Positions 17,508 through 26,292 of a DNA stretch of 41,790 bases are shown piece by piece. The notes under the pieces are model-generated. The model saw nothing but the letters and a program-made list of their open reading frames with translations, ran no database searches and was not told the DNA's origin. Both the position numbers and the translations under genes were made by a program. Position 1 is the stretch's first letter. Every line of letters begins with the position of its first letter. Origin of the DNA: Lachnospiraceae bacterium (GTDB lineage: Bacteria > Bacillota > Clostridia > Lachnospirales > Lachnospiraceae); NCBI GenBank assembly GCA_024691125.1, contig JAILNV010000252.1, positions 1-41,790 on the forward strand, written 5' to 3'.

Positions 17508-19106
17508 TTAAAACCGGCCGTATATAAAATCGGACGAATTGAATTCCGAACCGTAATGTCCCCAGCAGATTATCATGATAAAGAGAACGATGAACAAAAG
17601 AAGCCTGAAGATGAAGTTCTGGTTTCTTATCAGTGTACGAACATGCTCCATCTGGGGACATGGTGTATCCTCCGTGGGATTTCCGACTCCGTTGTATTTA
17701 TGCTCAAGCACCGACACTGTCAAAAGGATCAGCATTGAGAACAGAAGTATATGGAACTCGGATTCATCGATCCCAAGACTGTATAAGGATCTGTCAAAGA
17801 ATATCCATGGATTGAAAACCGAGAAAGCCGACCTCCACATTGAGAAGCCATAGCTTAAGGTGTCTGCCCTGAAAAATGACAGGCCGAAGATAAACAGGAA
17901 AAAGGTACGTACCCTTTTAAAAAGAGTATAGCTGAAGCATCGGGTTTTTATATGCAGAGCCTCGATGAGCTTAGCAAGCATTGGTTGACATAACTCAGAA
18001 ATGATTATAACCAACCCCATATATACGCCTACTCCGAATATATAATTCCCGCCACCGCCATGCCACAATCCGATAAGGAACCATGAGATGAGAAGACCGA
18101 TGTGCTGCGGGAAATTATATTGTTTGAGCTTTTTGCGTCCCAGCTTTTTGGTACAGAATTTCCTGAACTTACGCATGGTCTCTGTTTCCTGGACAGCATA
18201 AAAAACGTAAGATTTCAGCCATCCGCCCAGTGTGATATGCCACCTTCGCCAGAACTCCGCAAGGGATTCCGAATAGAAGGGCGTATTAAAGTTCTCGGGA
18301 AGAGGGATATCAAGTATCTGTGAGAAGCCGAGAACGATATCCATAAGACCTGAGAAATCTGTATAGAGCTGGAATGCGAAGCAGGCTGCCGCGAAGACGA
18401 CATACAGACCCGGATACAGCTCATAGTTATCATATATTTCATTTACCATTACCGCAAGACGTTCGGATATGACGAGCTTCTTGAAGATTCCCCAGAGGAC
18501 TCTCTGTGCGCCTGAGATAAATCTTTCATATGAGAATTCATGCTTCTTATCCCACAGGCTGCCGCTTACCTGTTCATACTGTACTATGGGTCCGGAGGTC
18601 ATCAGCGGGAAATATGATGCAAACAGAGCGAATTTCCCGGGATTCCTCTGGAGCTTTATCCTGCCCCAGTATACATCCGTAAGATAGCCCATTACGATAA
18701 GAGAAAAATAGGAAATCCTCGGAGGACACAGGGCATCCGCGTAATAAATAACCTTCATGTAGATGCCTTCGTTTATCCCGTGACCGAACAGTCCTGTGAT
18801 CCATCTGTATATATCATAGAAAAAGTCAGTGTATTTAAGCCCCATCAGCATTATGACATCAAACAGGATAATGGTCCTGAATACACGGGATGGATTCCGG
18901 CTTCCTTCCGTGATCCTTAGGGAAGCAGCATAGTTTAATATAAGGAAGATTACGAAAATTATGCATTGAAGTGAGGAGGCATTGAAATAATAGAAAACAC
19001 CTCCCGCCATGAGCAGCCATAGCCACTGCATTTTTGCGGGAAGCATGAAATAAACGATCATTACTATAAGAAAAAATACTGTAAACTGAAGCGAGATAAG
19101 TGACAT
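17508..19106 (-). CDS. MBOAT-family membrane O-acyltransferase (AlgI/DltB-like)
   Basis: 532 residues with about 11 membrane segments. The conserved MBOAT core is present: EFWRRWHITLGGWLKSYVFY in the middle and then WFLIGLWHGGGGNYIFGV with the invariant His, plus the upstream SYFPLMTSGPIVQYEQV stretch typical of the AlgI subfamily. AAAAGGAAT lies 5 nt before the ATG. MBOATs pass an activated acyl group across the membrane, and the SGNH gene 64 nt downstream is the expected partner. A 278-residue unknown membrane protein gene ends 43 nt upstream, and all three are probably transcribed from the promoter at 20168-20196. Confidence 0.9.
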   Translation of the reverse strand: MSLISLQFTVFFLIVMIVYFMLPAKMQWLWLLMAGGVFYYFNASSLQCIIFVIFLILNYAASLRITEGSRNPSRVFRTIILFDVIMLMGLKYTDFFYDIYRWITGLFGHGINEGIYMKVIYYADALCPPRISYFSLIVMGYLTDVYWGRIKLQRNPGKFALFASYFPLMTSGPIVQYEQVSGSLWDKKHEFSYERFISGAQRVLWGIFKKLVISERLAVMVNEIYDNYELYPGLYVVFAAACFAFQLYTDFSGLMDIVLGFSQILDIPLPENFNTPFYSESLAEFWRRWHITLGGWLKSYVFYAVQETETMRKFRKFCTKKLGRKKLKQYNFPQHIGLLISWFLIGLWHGGGGNYIFGVGVYMGLVIIISELCQPMLAKLIEALHIKTRCFSYTLFKRVRTFFLFIFGLSFFRADTLSYGFSMWRSAFSVFNPWIFFDRSLYSLGIDESEFHILLFSMLILLTVSVLEHKYNGVGNPTEDTPCPQMEHVRTLIRNQNFIFRLLLFIVLFIMIICWGHYGSEFNSSDFIYGRF

Positions 19107-19149
19107 AGTATTCCTTTTCGCGGTGTGTTGCGTGTTGCAGGACCGCGGC

Positions 19150-19986
19150 TTATTTTTCGAGGATCATACGAAGCAGCTTAAGTGCGTTGTCCGTACGGGT
19201 GGTCGTTGCGGTGATCGTAAACACGGGTTTATGCCCTGCCGATATCTGAGTTGCGTAGGCTCCGTTATTTCCGAGCCCTTTAAGATATTCCGAATTATCT
19301 ATATATATGCCTGCAGGATAAGTCCCAACAGGCTTCTGTTCTCCGTTTTCATCTTCTTCATATTCGGTGGTGTAATAAATGTCGCAGCCTTTATCCTTTA
19401 GCTCTTTTTTGAATTCATCGGTCAGTATTCCGGTAAGATCCATGTGTGCTCCGATGGCTCCGTATTCATCTGCTGTCGGCTCGGGCGCGATGACTACGTC
19501 GAGCTCGCCGGCAGAGTACATGGCAAATACCTTCTGTACGTTGGCCATGGTCATCTGGTCGTAGCTGTTCTCTGTTATTACTATCGAGGTATCGATCGTA
19601 AGGTTATAGGCATTTGTATCTACGCCGGCATAATTAATATAGTCATTCTTAAGAGTATCGTCATATGCGTATGCCAGATCGGAATTGATGAGTATTGCAT
19701 CAAGGAAGACAGGACGGCGGTTCTGCCTGTAATCCTTGATGAAGGTGCATAGGAATATGGCTGCTGCTATCACACCGATTATCGGGAACTTGTAGTAGTC
19801 CCAGATGTATGCGACCTTCTTTTTGAAGGGCATATCTTTGAGCTTTAAATTTTCTTTTTTGATTTCGTCCTTTATTGCCATGGGTTTACTGATGTCTTGA
19901 TCCTGACGGGTTTGATCTCCGGTATATTTGTCCGGCTCACGGTTCTCACTTATCGTTTTCCTAAGCTTTCCGGACGGATTATCCAT
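19150..19986 (-). CDS. Single-pass membrane protein of unknown function, first gene of the acylation operon
   Basis: 278 residues. A hydrophilic charged N-terminus (1-52) is followed by KKKVAYIWDYYKFPIIGVI, with one TM at about 68-84 and a ~190-residue extracytoplasmic domain with mixed alpha/beta character. I do not recognise the family; the external domain loosely recalls periplasmic-binding folds (LDVVIAPEPTADEYGAIG) but this is not proof. No start candidate has a good Shine-Dalgarno: ATG 19986, ATG 19881 (MAIKDEIKK) and ATG 19833 (MPFKKK) are all possible. If a later start is used, the structured leader would be longer. Position before the MBOAT and SGNH genes suggests a role in glycan acylation or in sensing it, by context only. 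Confidence 0.7.
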   Translation of the reverse strand: MDNPSGKLRKTISENREPDKYTGDQTRQDQDISKPMAIKDEIKKENLKLKDMPFKKKVAYIWDYYKFPIIGVIAAAIFLCTFIKDYRQNRRPVFLDAILINSDLAYAYDDTLKNDYINYAGVDTNAYNLTIDTSIVITENSYDQMTMANVQKVFAMYSAGELDVVIAPEPTADEYGAIGAHMDLTGILTDEFKKELKDKGCDIYYTTEYEEDENGEQKPVGTYPAGIYIDNSEYLKGLGNNGAYATQISAGHKPVFTITATTTRTDNALKLLRMILEK

Positions 19987-20161
19987 ATCGTACGCTACCG
20001 GGCTCTATCCGGCATCCATGCCGGGTTTCGCCCTCTCCCCCTCCATCCGGTCGGGGAGCAGCTGTCGGTAACGGAAAGCAAGGAAAGCCTGATAAGCTCG
20101 AACAATGTCGCCGGGAAAACATACCGTGGCTCAAACCCTGTTATCCATCCGACCGATAACA
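19987..20161 (-). promoter_or_regulatory. Structured leader RNA with three GGA-loop hairpins
   Basis: Read on the minus strand. Hairpin 1 (20160-20140) has stem GTTATC/GATAAC and loop GGTCGGATG. Hairpin 2 (20058-20035) has stem CTCCCC/GGGGAG and loop GACCGGATGGAG. Hairpin 3 (20024-20009) has stem CCGGCA/TGCCGG and loop TGGA, itself enclosed by GGGC/GCCC. GGA is exposed in each loop, the pattern bound by CsrA/RsmA proteins. I tested it against T-box, TPP, FMN and cobalamin consensus boxes and found no match. A regulatory role is inference. Confidence 0.4.
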
Positions 20162-20167
20162 TACAGT

Positions 20168-20196
20168 AGTTTAAAAGAAATAGCATTTTCTGTCAA
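20168..20196 (-). promoter_or_regulatory. Strong promoter for the unknown-MBOAT-SGNH operon
   Basis: Minus-strand consensus TTGACA (20196-20191), an exact 17-bp spacer and TAAACT (20173-20168). Start predicted near 20161, giving a leader of about 175 nt before the ATG at 19986. Confidence 0.7.
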
Positions 20197-20219
20197 TGTG
20201 TGATACACTACTTAACAGC

Positions 20220-20283
20220 ACATATATTTAATCAGTCTGCTCCTCAAGCTTGCTTGAAAGGAGCCGGCTGATTAAATATATGT
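20220..20283. repeat. Long near-perfect hairpin (64 nt)
   Basis: Arms 20220-20235 and 20268-20283 pair perfectly over 16 bp (ATATTTAATCAG type). Pairing continues inward with one mismatch (20238/20265) through CTCC/GGAG to a small top hairpin TCAAG-CTTG-CTTGA (20244-20257). No T-run follows on either strand. It lies between the minus promoter and the plus-strand gene. Confidence 0.7.
20254..20282 (+). promoter_or_regulatory. Possible promoter inside the 64-nt hairpin
   Basis: TTGAAA (20254-20259), a 17-bp spacer and TATATG (20277-20282). A transcript would begin near 20289 and carry the downstream hairpins and repeat copy 1. The -10 is imperfect. Confidence 0.3.
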
Positions 20284-20320
20284 ATTGGAAAGTCCAATAC
20301 ATCGAAAGTGCGAAGCACTT
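20281..20320 (+). other. Two tandem small hairpins before repeat copy 1
   Basis: TGTATTGGA-AAG-TCCAATACA (20281-20301, 9 bp) and AAGTGC-GAA-GCACTT (20306-20320, 6 bp with a GAA triloop). The second resembles TTATGC-GGA-GCATAA upstream of copy 2; both share a TGCGRAGCA core. Confidence 0.5.
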
Positions 20321-20327
20321 GAGATTT

Positions 20328-20369
20328 GTCATAAGGAGGGACCCGCAGAGCGGGAGGATTCCTTATGAC
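20328..20369 (+). repeat. Repeated initiation hairpin, copy 1 (42 nt)
   Basis: Outer stem GTCATAAGGA (20328-20337) pairs with TCCTTATGAC (20360-20369). Inner stem is CCCG/CGGG with loop CAGAG. The purine internal loop GGGA/AGGAT lies between them. Copy 2 (22513-22553) keeps both stems while the apical loop changes to TTTA, and the outer stem changes one A-U to G-U. The 3' arm contains ATG (20365-20367) 7 nt after GGGAGG, so a ribosome site and start codon are folded into the structure. Confidence 0.75.
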
Positions 20370-20391
20370 GGCAAGAGGAAAAGCTAAGTAA
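20365..20391 (+). CDS. Possible 8-codon leader peptide
   Basis: ATG 7 nt after GGGAGG in repeat copy 1 opens a frame reading MTARGKAK and stop. It is out of frame with the gene at 20447. It is real only if the hairpin opens; its value would be regulatory. Confidence 0.25.
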   Translation: MTARGKAK

Positions 20392-20446
20392 CAGAACAGA
20401 ATCGAAAGCGCAAACAAACATAAATCCACAGAAACAGGAGAACCTC

Positions 20447-20947
20447 ATGAACGAATCATATGTTGAATGCATGGTGGCGCGTAAGAGCTCGCCGATGATG
20501 AGCGTACTTAAATATATCATTTATATCCTGACCGGGTTATCTGCCGTGGGCTTTCTCGCAAGCTATTGGATATTCATAGTCCCGCTGATCATATTCGGGC
20601 TTATTGCTTTCTTTGTGGTTCCGGGTTTTGATCTGGAATTCGAATATCTCTATGTTGACAGGGAGCTGACGATAGATAAGATAATGAGCAAACAGAAGCG
20701 CAAGACTGTCAGGAATCTCGAGCTTTCCAAGATGGAGTATATCTGCCCAATCAACTCACACCAGCTCGATCCGTACAAATCAAGGAATCTTAAGATCTCG
20801 GATTATTCTTCCAAGAACCCCGATGCCAAGGTATGGGTAATTATATATAAGGAAAAGACTGATGAAGAGCTTATAGGGATCGAGCCCAATGATGAGCTCC
20901 TTAAAGCAATAAAAAGCATATATCCGAGAAAAGTCATTGAGTATTGA
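20447..20947 (+). CDS. Small two-TM membrane protein, DUF6106-like
   Basis: 166 residues, with CAGGAG 6 nt before the ATG. Two adjacent hydrophobic helices (about 21-40 and 42-60) are followed by a cytoplasmic-looking domain with the stretch LEFEYLYVDRELTIDKIMSK and a basic-then-acidic tail. The pattern resembles the DUF6106 proteins of Lachnospiraceae as I remember them; I am not certain of the number and no function is known. The leader upstream carries repeat copy 1 and three other hairpins. The stop codon TGA lies inside the -35 box of the guaB promoter. Confidence 0.7.
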   Translation: MNESYVECMVARKSSPMMSVLKYIIYILTGLSAVGFLASYWIFIVPLIIFGLIAFFVVPGFDLEFEYLYVDRELTIDKIMSKQKRKTVRNLELSKMEYICPINSHQLDPYKSRNLKISDYSSKNPDAKVWVIIYKEKTDEELIGIEPNDELLKAIKSIYPRKVIEY

Positions 20948-20972
20948 CAAGCGAAATTTATTTATTTATAGT
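20944..20972 (+). promoter_or_regulatory. guaB promoter
   Basis: Consensus TTGACA (20944-20949), 17-bp AT-rich spacer, TATAGT (20967-20972). The -35 contains the TGA stop of the upstream gene. Start is predicted near 20979, so the leader is about 33 nt: too short for a purine riboswitch. Confidence 0.8.
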
Positions 20973-21005
20973 AGATAAAATAAAAAAATACAGAAACGGA
21001 GGTAA

Positions 21006-22466
<1,461 letters not shown>

Positions 22467-22468
22467 GA

Positions 22469-22504
22469 GCATCCATTATGCGGAGCATAATTCAGGATGG
22501 ATGC
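22469..22504 (+). other. Nested hairpin after guaB
   Basis: Outer stem GCATCCAT (22469-22476) and ATGGATGC (22497-22504) encloses TATGC-GGA-GCATA (22477-22489) and a single-stranded ATTCAGG. It starts 3 nt after the guaB stop, without a T-run, so it is a weak terminator candidate at best. The GGA triloop resembles the GAA triloop before copy 1. Confidence 0.55.
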
Positions 22505-22512
22505 GACGAATC

Positions 22513-22553
22513 GTCATAAGGAGGGACCCGTTTACGGGAGGATTCCTTGTGAC
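22513..22553 (+). repeat. Repeated initiation hairpin, copy 2 (41 nt)
   Basis: Outer stem GTCATAAGGA (22513-22522) pairs with TCCTTGTGAC (22544-22553), with one G-U. Inner stem CCCG/CGGG has the tetraloop TTTA. Only the apical loop and one stem base differ from copy 1. The 3' arm holds GTG (22549-22551), 7 nt after GGGAGG and in frame with the permease gene, so initiation could be controlled by opening of this stem. Confidence 0.75.
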
Positions 22554-23355
22554 TTACCCTACTGAGGGAGAAATACTTAGAAAAATGATCAGATACATCT
22601 TAAGAGAGCTAGACAGAGCATTGCGGAGCAAGTCGGCGTATGTCTATCTTGCGGGCATATTTGTTCTCTGTATATTAGCCAACATTGCAGTGGTTGCCTT
22701 TCGTACCGTTTACGGTACGAATGAGGGCACCTATGCATATAATATAATGGAATATGCGGCATGGTCATTTATTGTGCCTTATTTAAGCTGTATCATAATA
22801 GCTCACATGGTGATGGGCAGGGAGTATCCCGATCCTCATATTAAGGACGGGGTTACCAGCGGATTGAACAGGATACAGATATATCTGTCAAAGCTTGCGG
22901 CGGGAGTGCTTCTTGCCGGAGTCTTTCTTGTGATAACCTATGTGGCACTGGTAGCGACGACATCGATTTTTCATTTTGGAGACAATACACTTACAAGAGA
23001 AGCAATCCGTACGTTTACGGACAAAATGGTGCTTGCACTTCCGCTGTTTCTTGCAGGTATAAGCTTTGGGATTATGTTTCTGTTTATCTTTAAGGACAGA
23101 AGAAAGGCATATGCAGGATTTTTCATGATCACATTTGCGATTCCAAGGCTTGTGATACTGCTTGCGAAGGATCCGCCCGGGATAGAGATTTTTAAAGTAT
23201 TGAAAAGATATACGATTTCACAGAGCTTTACGCTCATACCTTATCCATCCAGCCCTGACAGAAGTGTTCCGTTTATTGTCGGACTGGGTCTTGCTTATTC
23301 TGTTATAGCCACCGTCATCGGAATGGCTGTATACAGCAAAGCAGAAAGAAAATGA
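22549..23355 (+). CDS. ABC-2-type membrane permease, no adjacent ATPase
   Basis: Two starts compete. GTG 22549 has GGGAGG at 7 nt, inside the repeat hairpin, giving 268 residues. ATG 22585 (MIRYILRELDRAL) has only a distant GAGGGAG and gives 256. Six hydrophobic segments follow (from about 30-50, 68-90, 110-140, 165-190, 195-212 and the C-terminal 232-255 of the longer form). The N-terminal amphipathic helix with ELDRALRSKSAYVY and the MVMGREYPDPHIKDG segment are typical of ABC-2 permeases of the NatB/BcrB kind. Such proteins need a separate ATPase, which is not next door. Substrate unknown. It sits 82 nt after guaB and may depend on guaB read-through. Confidence 0.7.
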   Translation: MTYPTEGEILRKMIRYILRELDRALRSKSAYVYLAGIFVLCILANIAVVAFRTVYGTNEGTYAYNIMEYAAWSFIVPYLSCIIIAHMVMGREYPDPHIKDGVTSGLNRIQIYLSKLAAGVLLAGVFLVITYVALVATTSIFHFGDNTLTREAIRTFTDKMVLALPLFLAGISFGIMFLFIFKDRRKAYAGFFMITFAIPRLVILLAKDPPGIEIFKVLKRYTISQSFTLIPYPSSPDRSVPFIVGLGLAYSVIATVIGMAVYSKAERK

Positions 23356-23395
23356 TAATTTATTTTTTACCGTATCAACAAAGGGATAATTAATT

Positions 23396-26146
23396 ATGAC
23401 GGAAACCGATACATTACCTCACGTTATACCGCAACGCAGGGTCTCCATCGATATTGAATGGCTGCAAAAACTGCAGGATTATTACGCAGATATGGCTCAT
23501 CTGTATCTTTATCTGCTTGATGACCGTGGGGAACCCGTGACAAGACTTTCCGGAGATATTGTTGAGAAAGACCGGATCAGGGCGGCAGTTCCGTCTGAGC
23601 TGATACAGCAGGTATATGACAGAGTCATGTTCTCCAATACTGAGGATCAGGTTGTTGAAACGGCCGGCTTCTCAAATGTAAAGATAGCCGGTATAGCTAT
23701 CAAGGCGGGTGGTGTCAACTGCTTGTGCTGGATAGTCTGCGGTGTTATAAAGGAGATAAACGATACAGACTCGATACTAAATATTCATGCAAAGATCCGC
23801 GAACGTGATTTTGAAGATTCTCTTGACTTCTTAAGGCAGATCACGACAAAGATGTATCAGGGCGCTTATACGCGGGATGATGCATTGGCAGAATCGGTTA
23901 AGAGTAAGTCATCGGAGCTTCAGATGCTACACGACCTGCGTAAGTCGGAGATAATGACGGATATAGTATCTTTGCTGGATTCGGATGAGGCGTTTGAAGC
24001 AGTCTGTGTACATCTGGTGAATTATGTGGGCAGTTATTCTGACATAGCTCATGCGTATGTGCTGCGTCCGAATGTCAGCGGCGTGGGAGTTGATGTACTC
24101 GGAGAGTATCTTAAAGAAGGATGCCTGACTCTGCATGGCAGGGTTAAGGTAGATGATGTTCTTAAACATATTAAGATCGCAGGAGAAAAACCTACGATTG
24201 TTTCATATAAAACTGTTCTTGAGAGCGAGGCGAGGGACTGGCTTACATCCCTGGGTCTTACCGCCTGTGTTGCTCTTCCCGTCTTTACAAACAGACCGAG
24301 CAGGCAGGTGGCCATGTATCTCGTTTTTGCGGATGCTTCACCGGGTCGTGTATGGGATCGTGAAGAGATCAAGCTGTTCGGAGACGCAGAGAGGGTAATA
24401 CAGAGCATACTCGAAACCCGTATCCAGAAGAATTCACTTGCAGGTTCATACAAATCACTGGAATCCATCCTTGATAATGTCGGGACGGCTATTTATGTAC
24501 GTGATATAGAGTCCGGACATATTCTGTTTGCAAACAGGCTGTTCAGAAATTCATTTGCACAGGAAATGGAAGACGGAACCATAGAAAGGCTGTTTGAGAA
24601 GGAACAGGAAGTAAATGCCCGCTCTGTAAGCTGTGAAGTGGAATATGAGGAAAAGAGGAAGTGGTACGATCTTAATACCACTTATATAAGGTGGGTAGAC
24701 GGACGGAAGGTACTTTTATGCTCTATTTATGATATTACCGAAAAGAAACTGTATCAGCAGAAGATAGAACAGCAGGCGAATAATGATTTCCTTACCGGAT
24801 TGTATAACAGGATGAGCTGTGAGAGGGATCTCGCCAGATATATAGAAGAAGCAAAGCAGAATAACAGCAAAGGAGCGCTTCTGTACCTTGATCTTGATGA
24901 TTTCAAGCATATTAACGACGGTCTGGGTCATCAGTACGGTGATGTGCTGTTAAAGGCCATATCGCACTGCCTTTCCAGAATAGAGGGTGTAGAGGACAGC
25001 TGTTACCGGATGGGCGGTGATGAATTCATAATCATTGTTCCCTGTACGAGTATGCCAAAGCTTACGGATATTCTTGAGGAGATACGGACCGTATTTAGCA
25101 AGCCGTGGTTCCTTAAGGGTGCCGATTATTATTGTACCTGCAGTATGGGTATCGTGACTTTCCCGGATGAAGGTGATTCTGTTCAGGATGTTATCAGGAA
25201 AGCCGATATTGCCATGTATGAAGCTAAAAGGGGCGGTAAGAACAGAACGGCTTATTACAGTGACGGCGGTGATGCGGATTCGAGCAAGCGTCTTGATATG
25301 GAAAAGAGCATGCGGGAGGCAACCTTTGATGACTACAATGAATTTGAGGTATATTATCAGCCGATAATTGATATACATAAGGGAAATATCTGTACAGGCG
25401 CCGAAGCATTGATACGCTGGAATTCATCCGAGCTGGGATTTGTTTCGCCGGGTGATTTTATTCCGCTGGCTGAGTATCTGGGACTTATAAATCCCATAGG
25501 CAATTATGTGCTTAAGGAAGCCTGCCTGGCATGTAAACACTGGAACGAAAGCGGGCATCCATACTATAAAGTGAATGTAAATCTGTCGGTTGTTCAGCTG
25601 TTGCAGAATGATGTTGTGGAGAAGATCGAAAATATCATAAAGGAAACGGGGATCAATCCGAGGAATCTTACTCTGGAGGTTACGGAGAGTCTTGCGATCA
25701 ATGATATGGAGCGCATGAAGAAGATACTTGGAAGCATTAAGAAGCTGGGTGTCCGCATAGCGCTGGATGATTTCGGTACAGGTTATTCATCATTAAGCCA
25801 TATACGTGAAATACCACTGGATGTCATAAAGGTGGATCAGAGCTTCGTGAAGGATCTTGCCGTAGACCAGTACGCCCAGGCATTCGTTCGTATGGTCGGG
25901 GAACTGGCCGATGCTCTTCAGGTTAAGATATGTGTGGAAGGAATAGAGACAGAGGAACAGCTCAGGGTTCTTGATGATATGAACATAAGGCTCATACAGG
26001 GCTTTTATTTTGATAAACCTATGAGAAGGTTTATGTTTGAGGAAAAGTATGTAGTCAACTGTCCGGACGATATGGATCCTCCGGAGGATTTTTATGACCC
26101 TGTACAGGAACTTACGGATGAGGAGAGAAGTATTTTATACCAATAA
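23396..26146 (+). CDS. Cyclic-di-GMP turnover protein: PocR-like, GAF, PAS, GGDEF and EAL
   Basis: 916 residues, no TM segments. N-terminus (about 15-125) looks like a PocR-type sensor with cysteines (GGVNCLCWIVCG). A GAF-like domain follows at about 185-345, PAS at 350-450 (SILDNVGTAIYVRDIESGHI), GGDEF at about 460-620 (DFLTGLYNRMSCERDL; RMGGDEFIII at 540-544) and EAL at about 650-890. EAL catalytic signatures are intact: AEALIRW (EAL 670-672), NLTLEVTES, LDDFGTGYSSL and VDQSFV. The GGDEF active site is intact, but the I-site RxxD is absent (GVED instead), so product inhibition may be lost. It can in principle both make and hydrolyse c-di-GMP. AAGGGAT precedes the ATG; gap to the permease gene is 40 nt. 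Confidence 0.93.
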   Translation: MTETDTLPHVIPQRRVSIDIEWLQKLQDYYADMAHLYLYLLDDRGEPVTRLSGDIVEKDRIRAAVPSELIQQVYDRVMFSNTEDQVVETAGFSNVKIAGIAIKAGGVNCLCWIVCGVIKEINDTDSILNIHAKIRERDFEDSLDFLRQITTKMYQGAYTRDDALAESVKSKSSELQMLHDLRKSEIMTDIVSLLDSDEAFEAVCVHLVNYVGSYSDIAHAYVLRPNVSGVGVDVLGEYLKEGCLTLHGRVKVDDVLKHIKIAGEKPTIVSYKTVLESEARDWLTSLGLTACVALPVFTNRPSRQVAMYLVFADASPGRVWDREEIKLFGDAERVIQSILETRIQKNSLAGSYKSLESILDNVGTAIYVRDIESGHILFANRLFRNSFAQEMEDGTIERLFEKEQEVNARSVSCEVEYEEKRKWYDLNTTYIRWVDGRKVLLCSIYDITEKKLYQQKIEQQANNDFLTGLYNRMSCERDLARYIEEAKQNNSKGALLYLDLDDFKHINDGLGHQYGDVLLKAISHCLSRIEGVEDSCYRMGGDEFIIIVPCTSMPKLTDILEEIRTVFSKPWFLKGADYYCTCSMGIVTFPDEGDSVQDVIRKADIAMYEAKRGGKNRTAYYSDGGDADSSKRLDMEKSMREATFDDYNEFEVYYQPIIDIHKGNICTGAEALIRWNSSELGFVSPGDFIPLAEYLGLINPIGNYVLKEACLACKHWNESGHPYYKVNVNLSVVQLLQNDVVEKIENIIKETGINPRNLTLEVTESLAINDMERMKKILGSIKKLGVRIALDDFGTGYSSLSHIREIPLDVIKVDQSFVKDLAVDQYAQAFVRMVGELADALQVKICVEGIETEEQLRVLDDMNIRLIQGFYFDKPMRRFMFEEKYVVNCPDDMDPPEDFYDPVQELTDEERSILYQ

Positions 26147-26156
26147 TTACAACATA

Positions 26157-26184
26157 TTGAAAAATAAAAGAATAATTCTACAAT
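26157..26184 (+). promoter_or_regulatory. Promoter for the TetR-tail gene
   Basis: TTGAAA (26157-26162), a 16-bp spacer and TACAAT (26179-26184). Start predicted near 26191, about 100 nt before the ATG at 26293. Confidence 0.5.
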
Positions 26185-26232
26185 ATTCGGAGCTTGCATA
26201 TTTTTGGGGGATATGTTAATTTATTTATGGGG

Positions 26233-26251
26233 TTTGACTTTATTAGTCAAA
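26233..26251. promoter_or_regulatory. Inverted repeat, possible TetR operator
   Basis: TTTGACT (26233-26239) and AGTCAAA (26245-26251) are perfect reverse complements around TTATT: a 19-bp site with TetR-like dimensions, 42 bp before a TetR-family gene. Autoregulation is inference. Confidence 0.45.
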
Positions 26252-26292
26252 AGGGAGAGGGGGAGCATATTTCAAGAAAGGTATTGTGAGGG

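Noticed and set aside
19987-20161. Known riboswitch or T-box in the leader
   Set aside because: I compared the sequence with T-box, TPP, FMN, cobalamin, SRP and RNase P consensus boxes from memory and found none.
19995-20186. 63-codon minus-strand frame in the leader
   Set aside because: It overlaps three hairpins, starts upstream of the predicted transcript start and has no Shine-Dalgarno.
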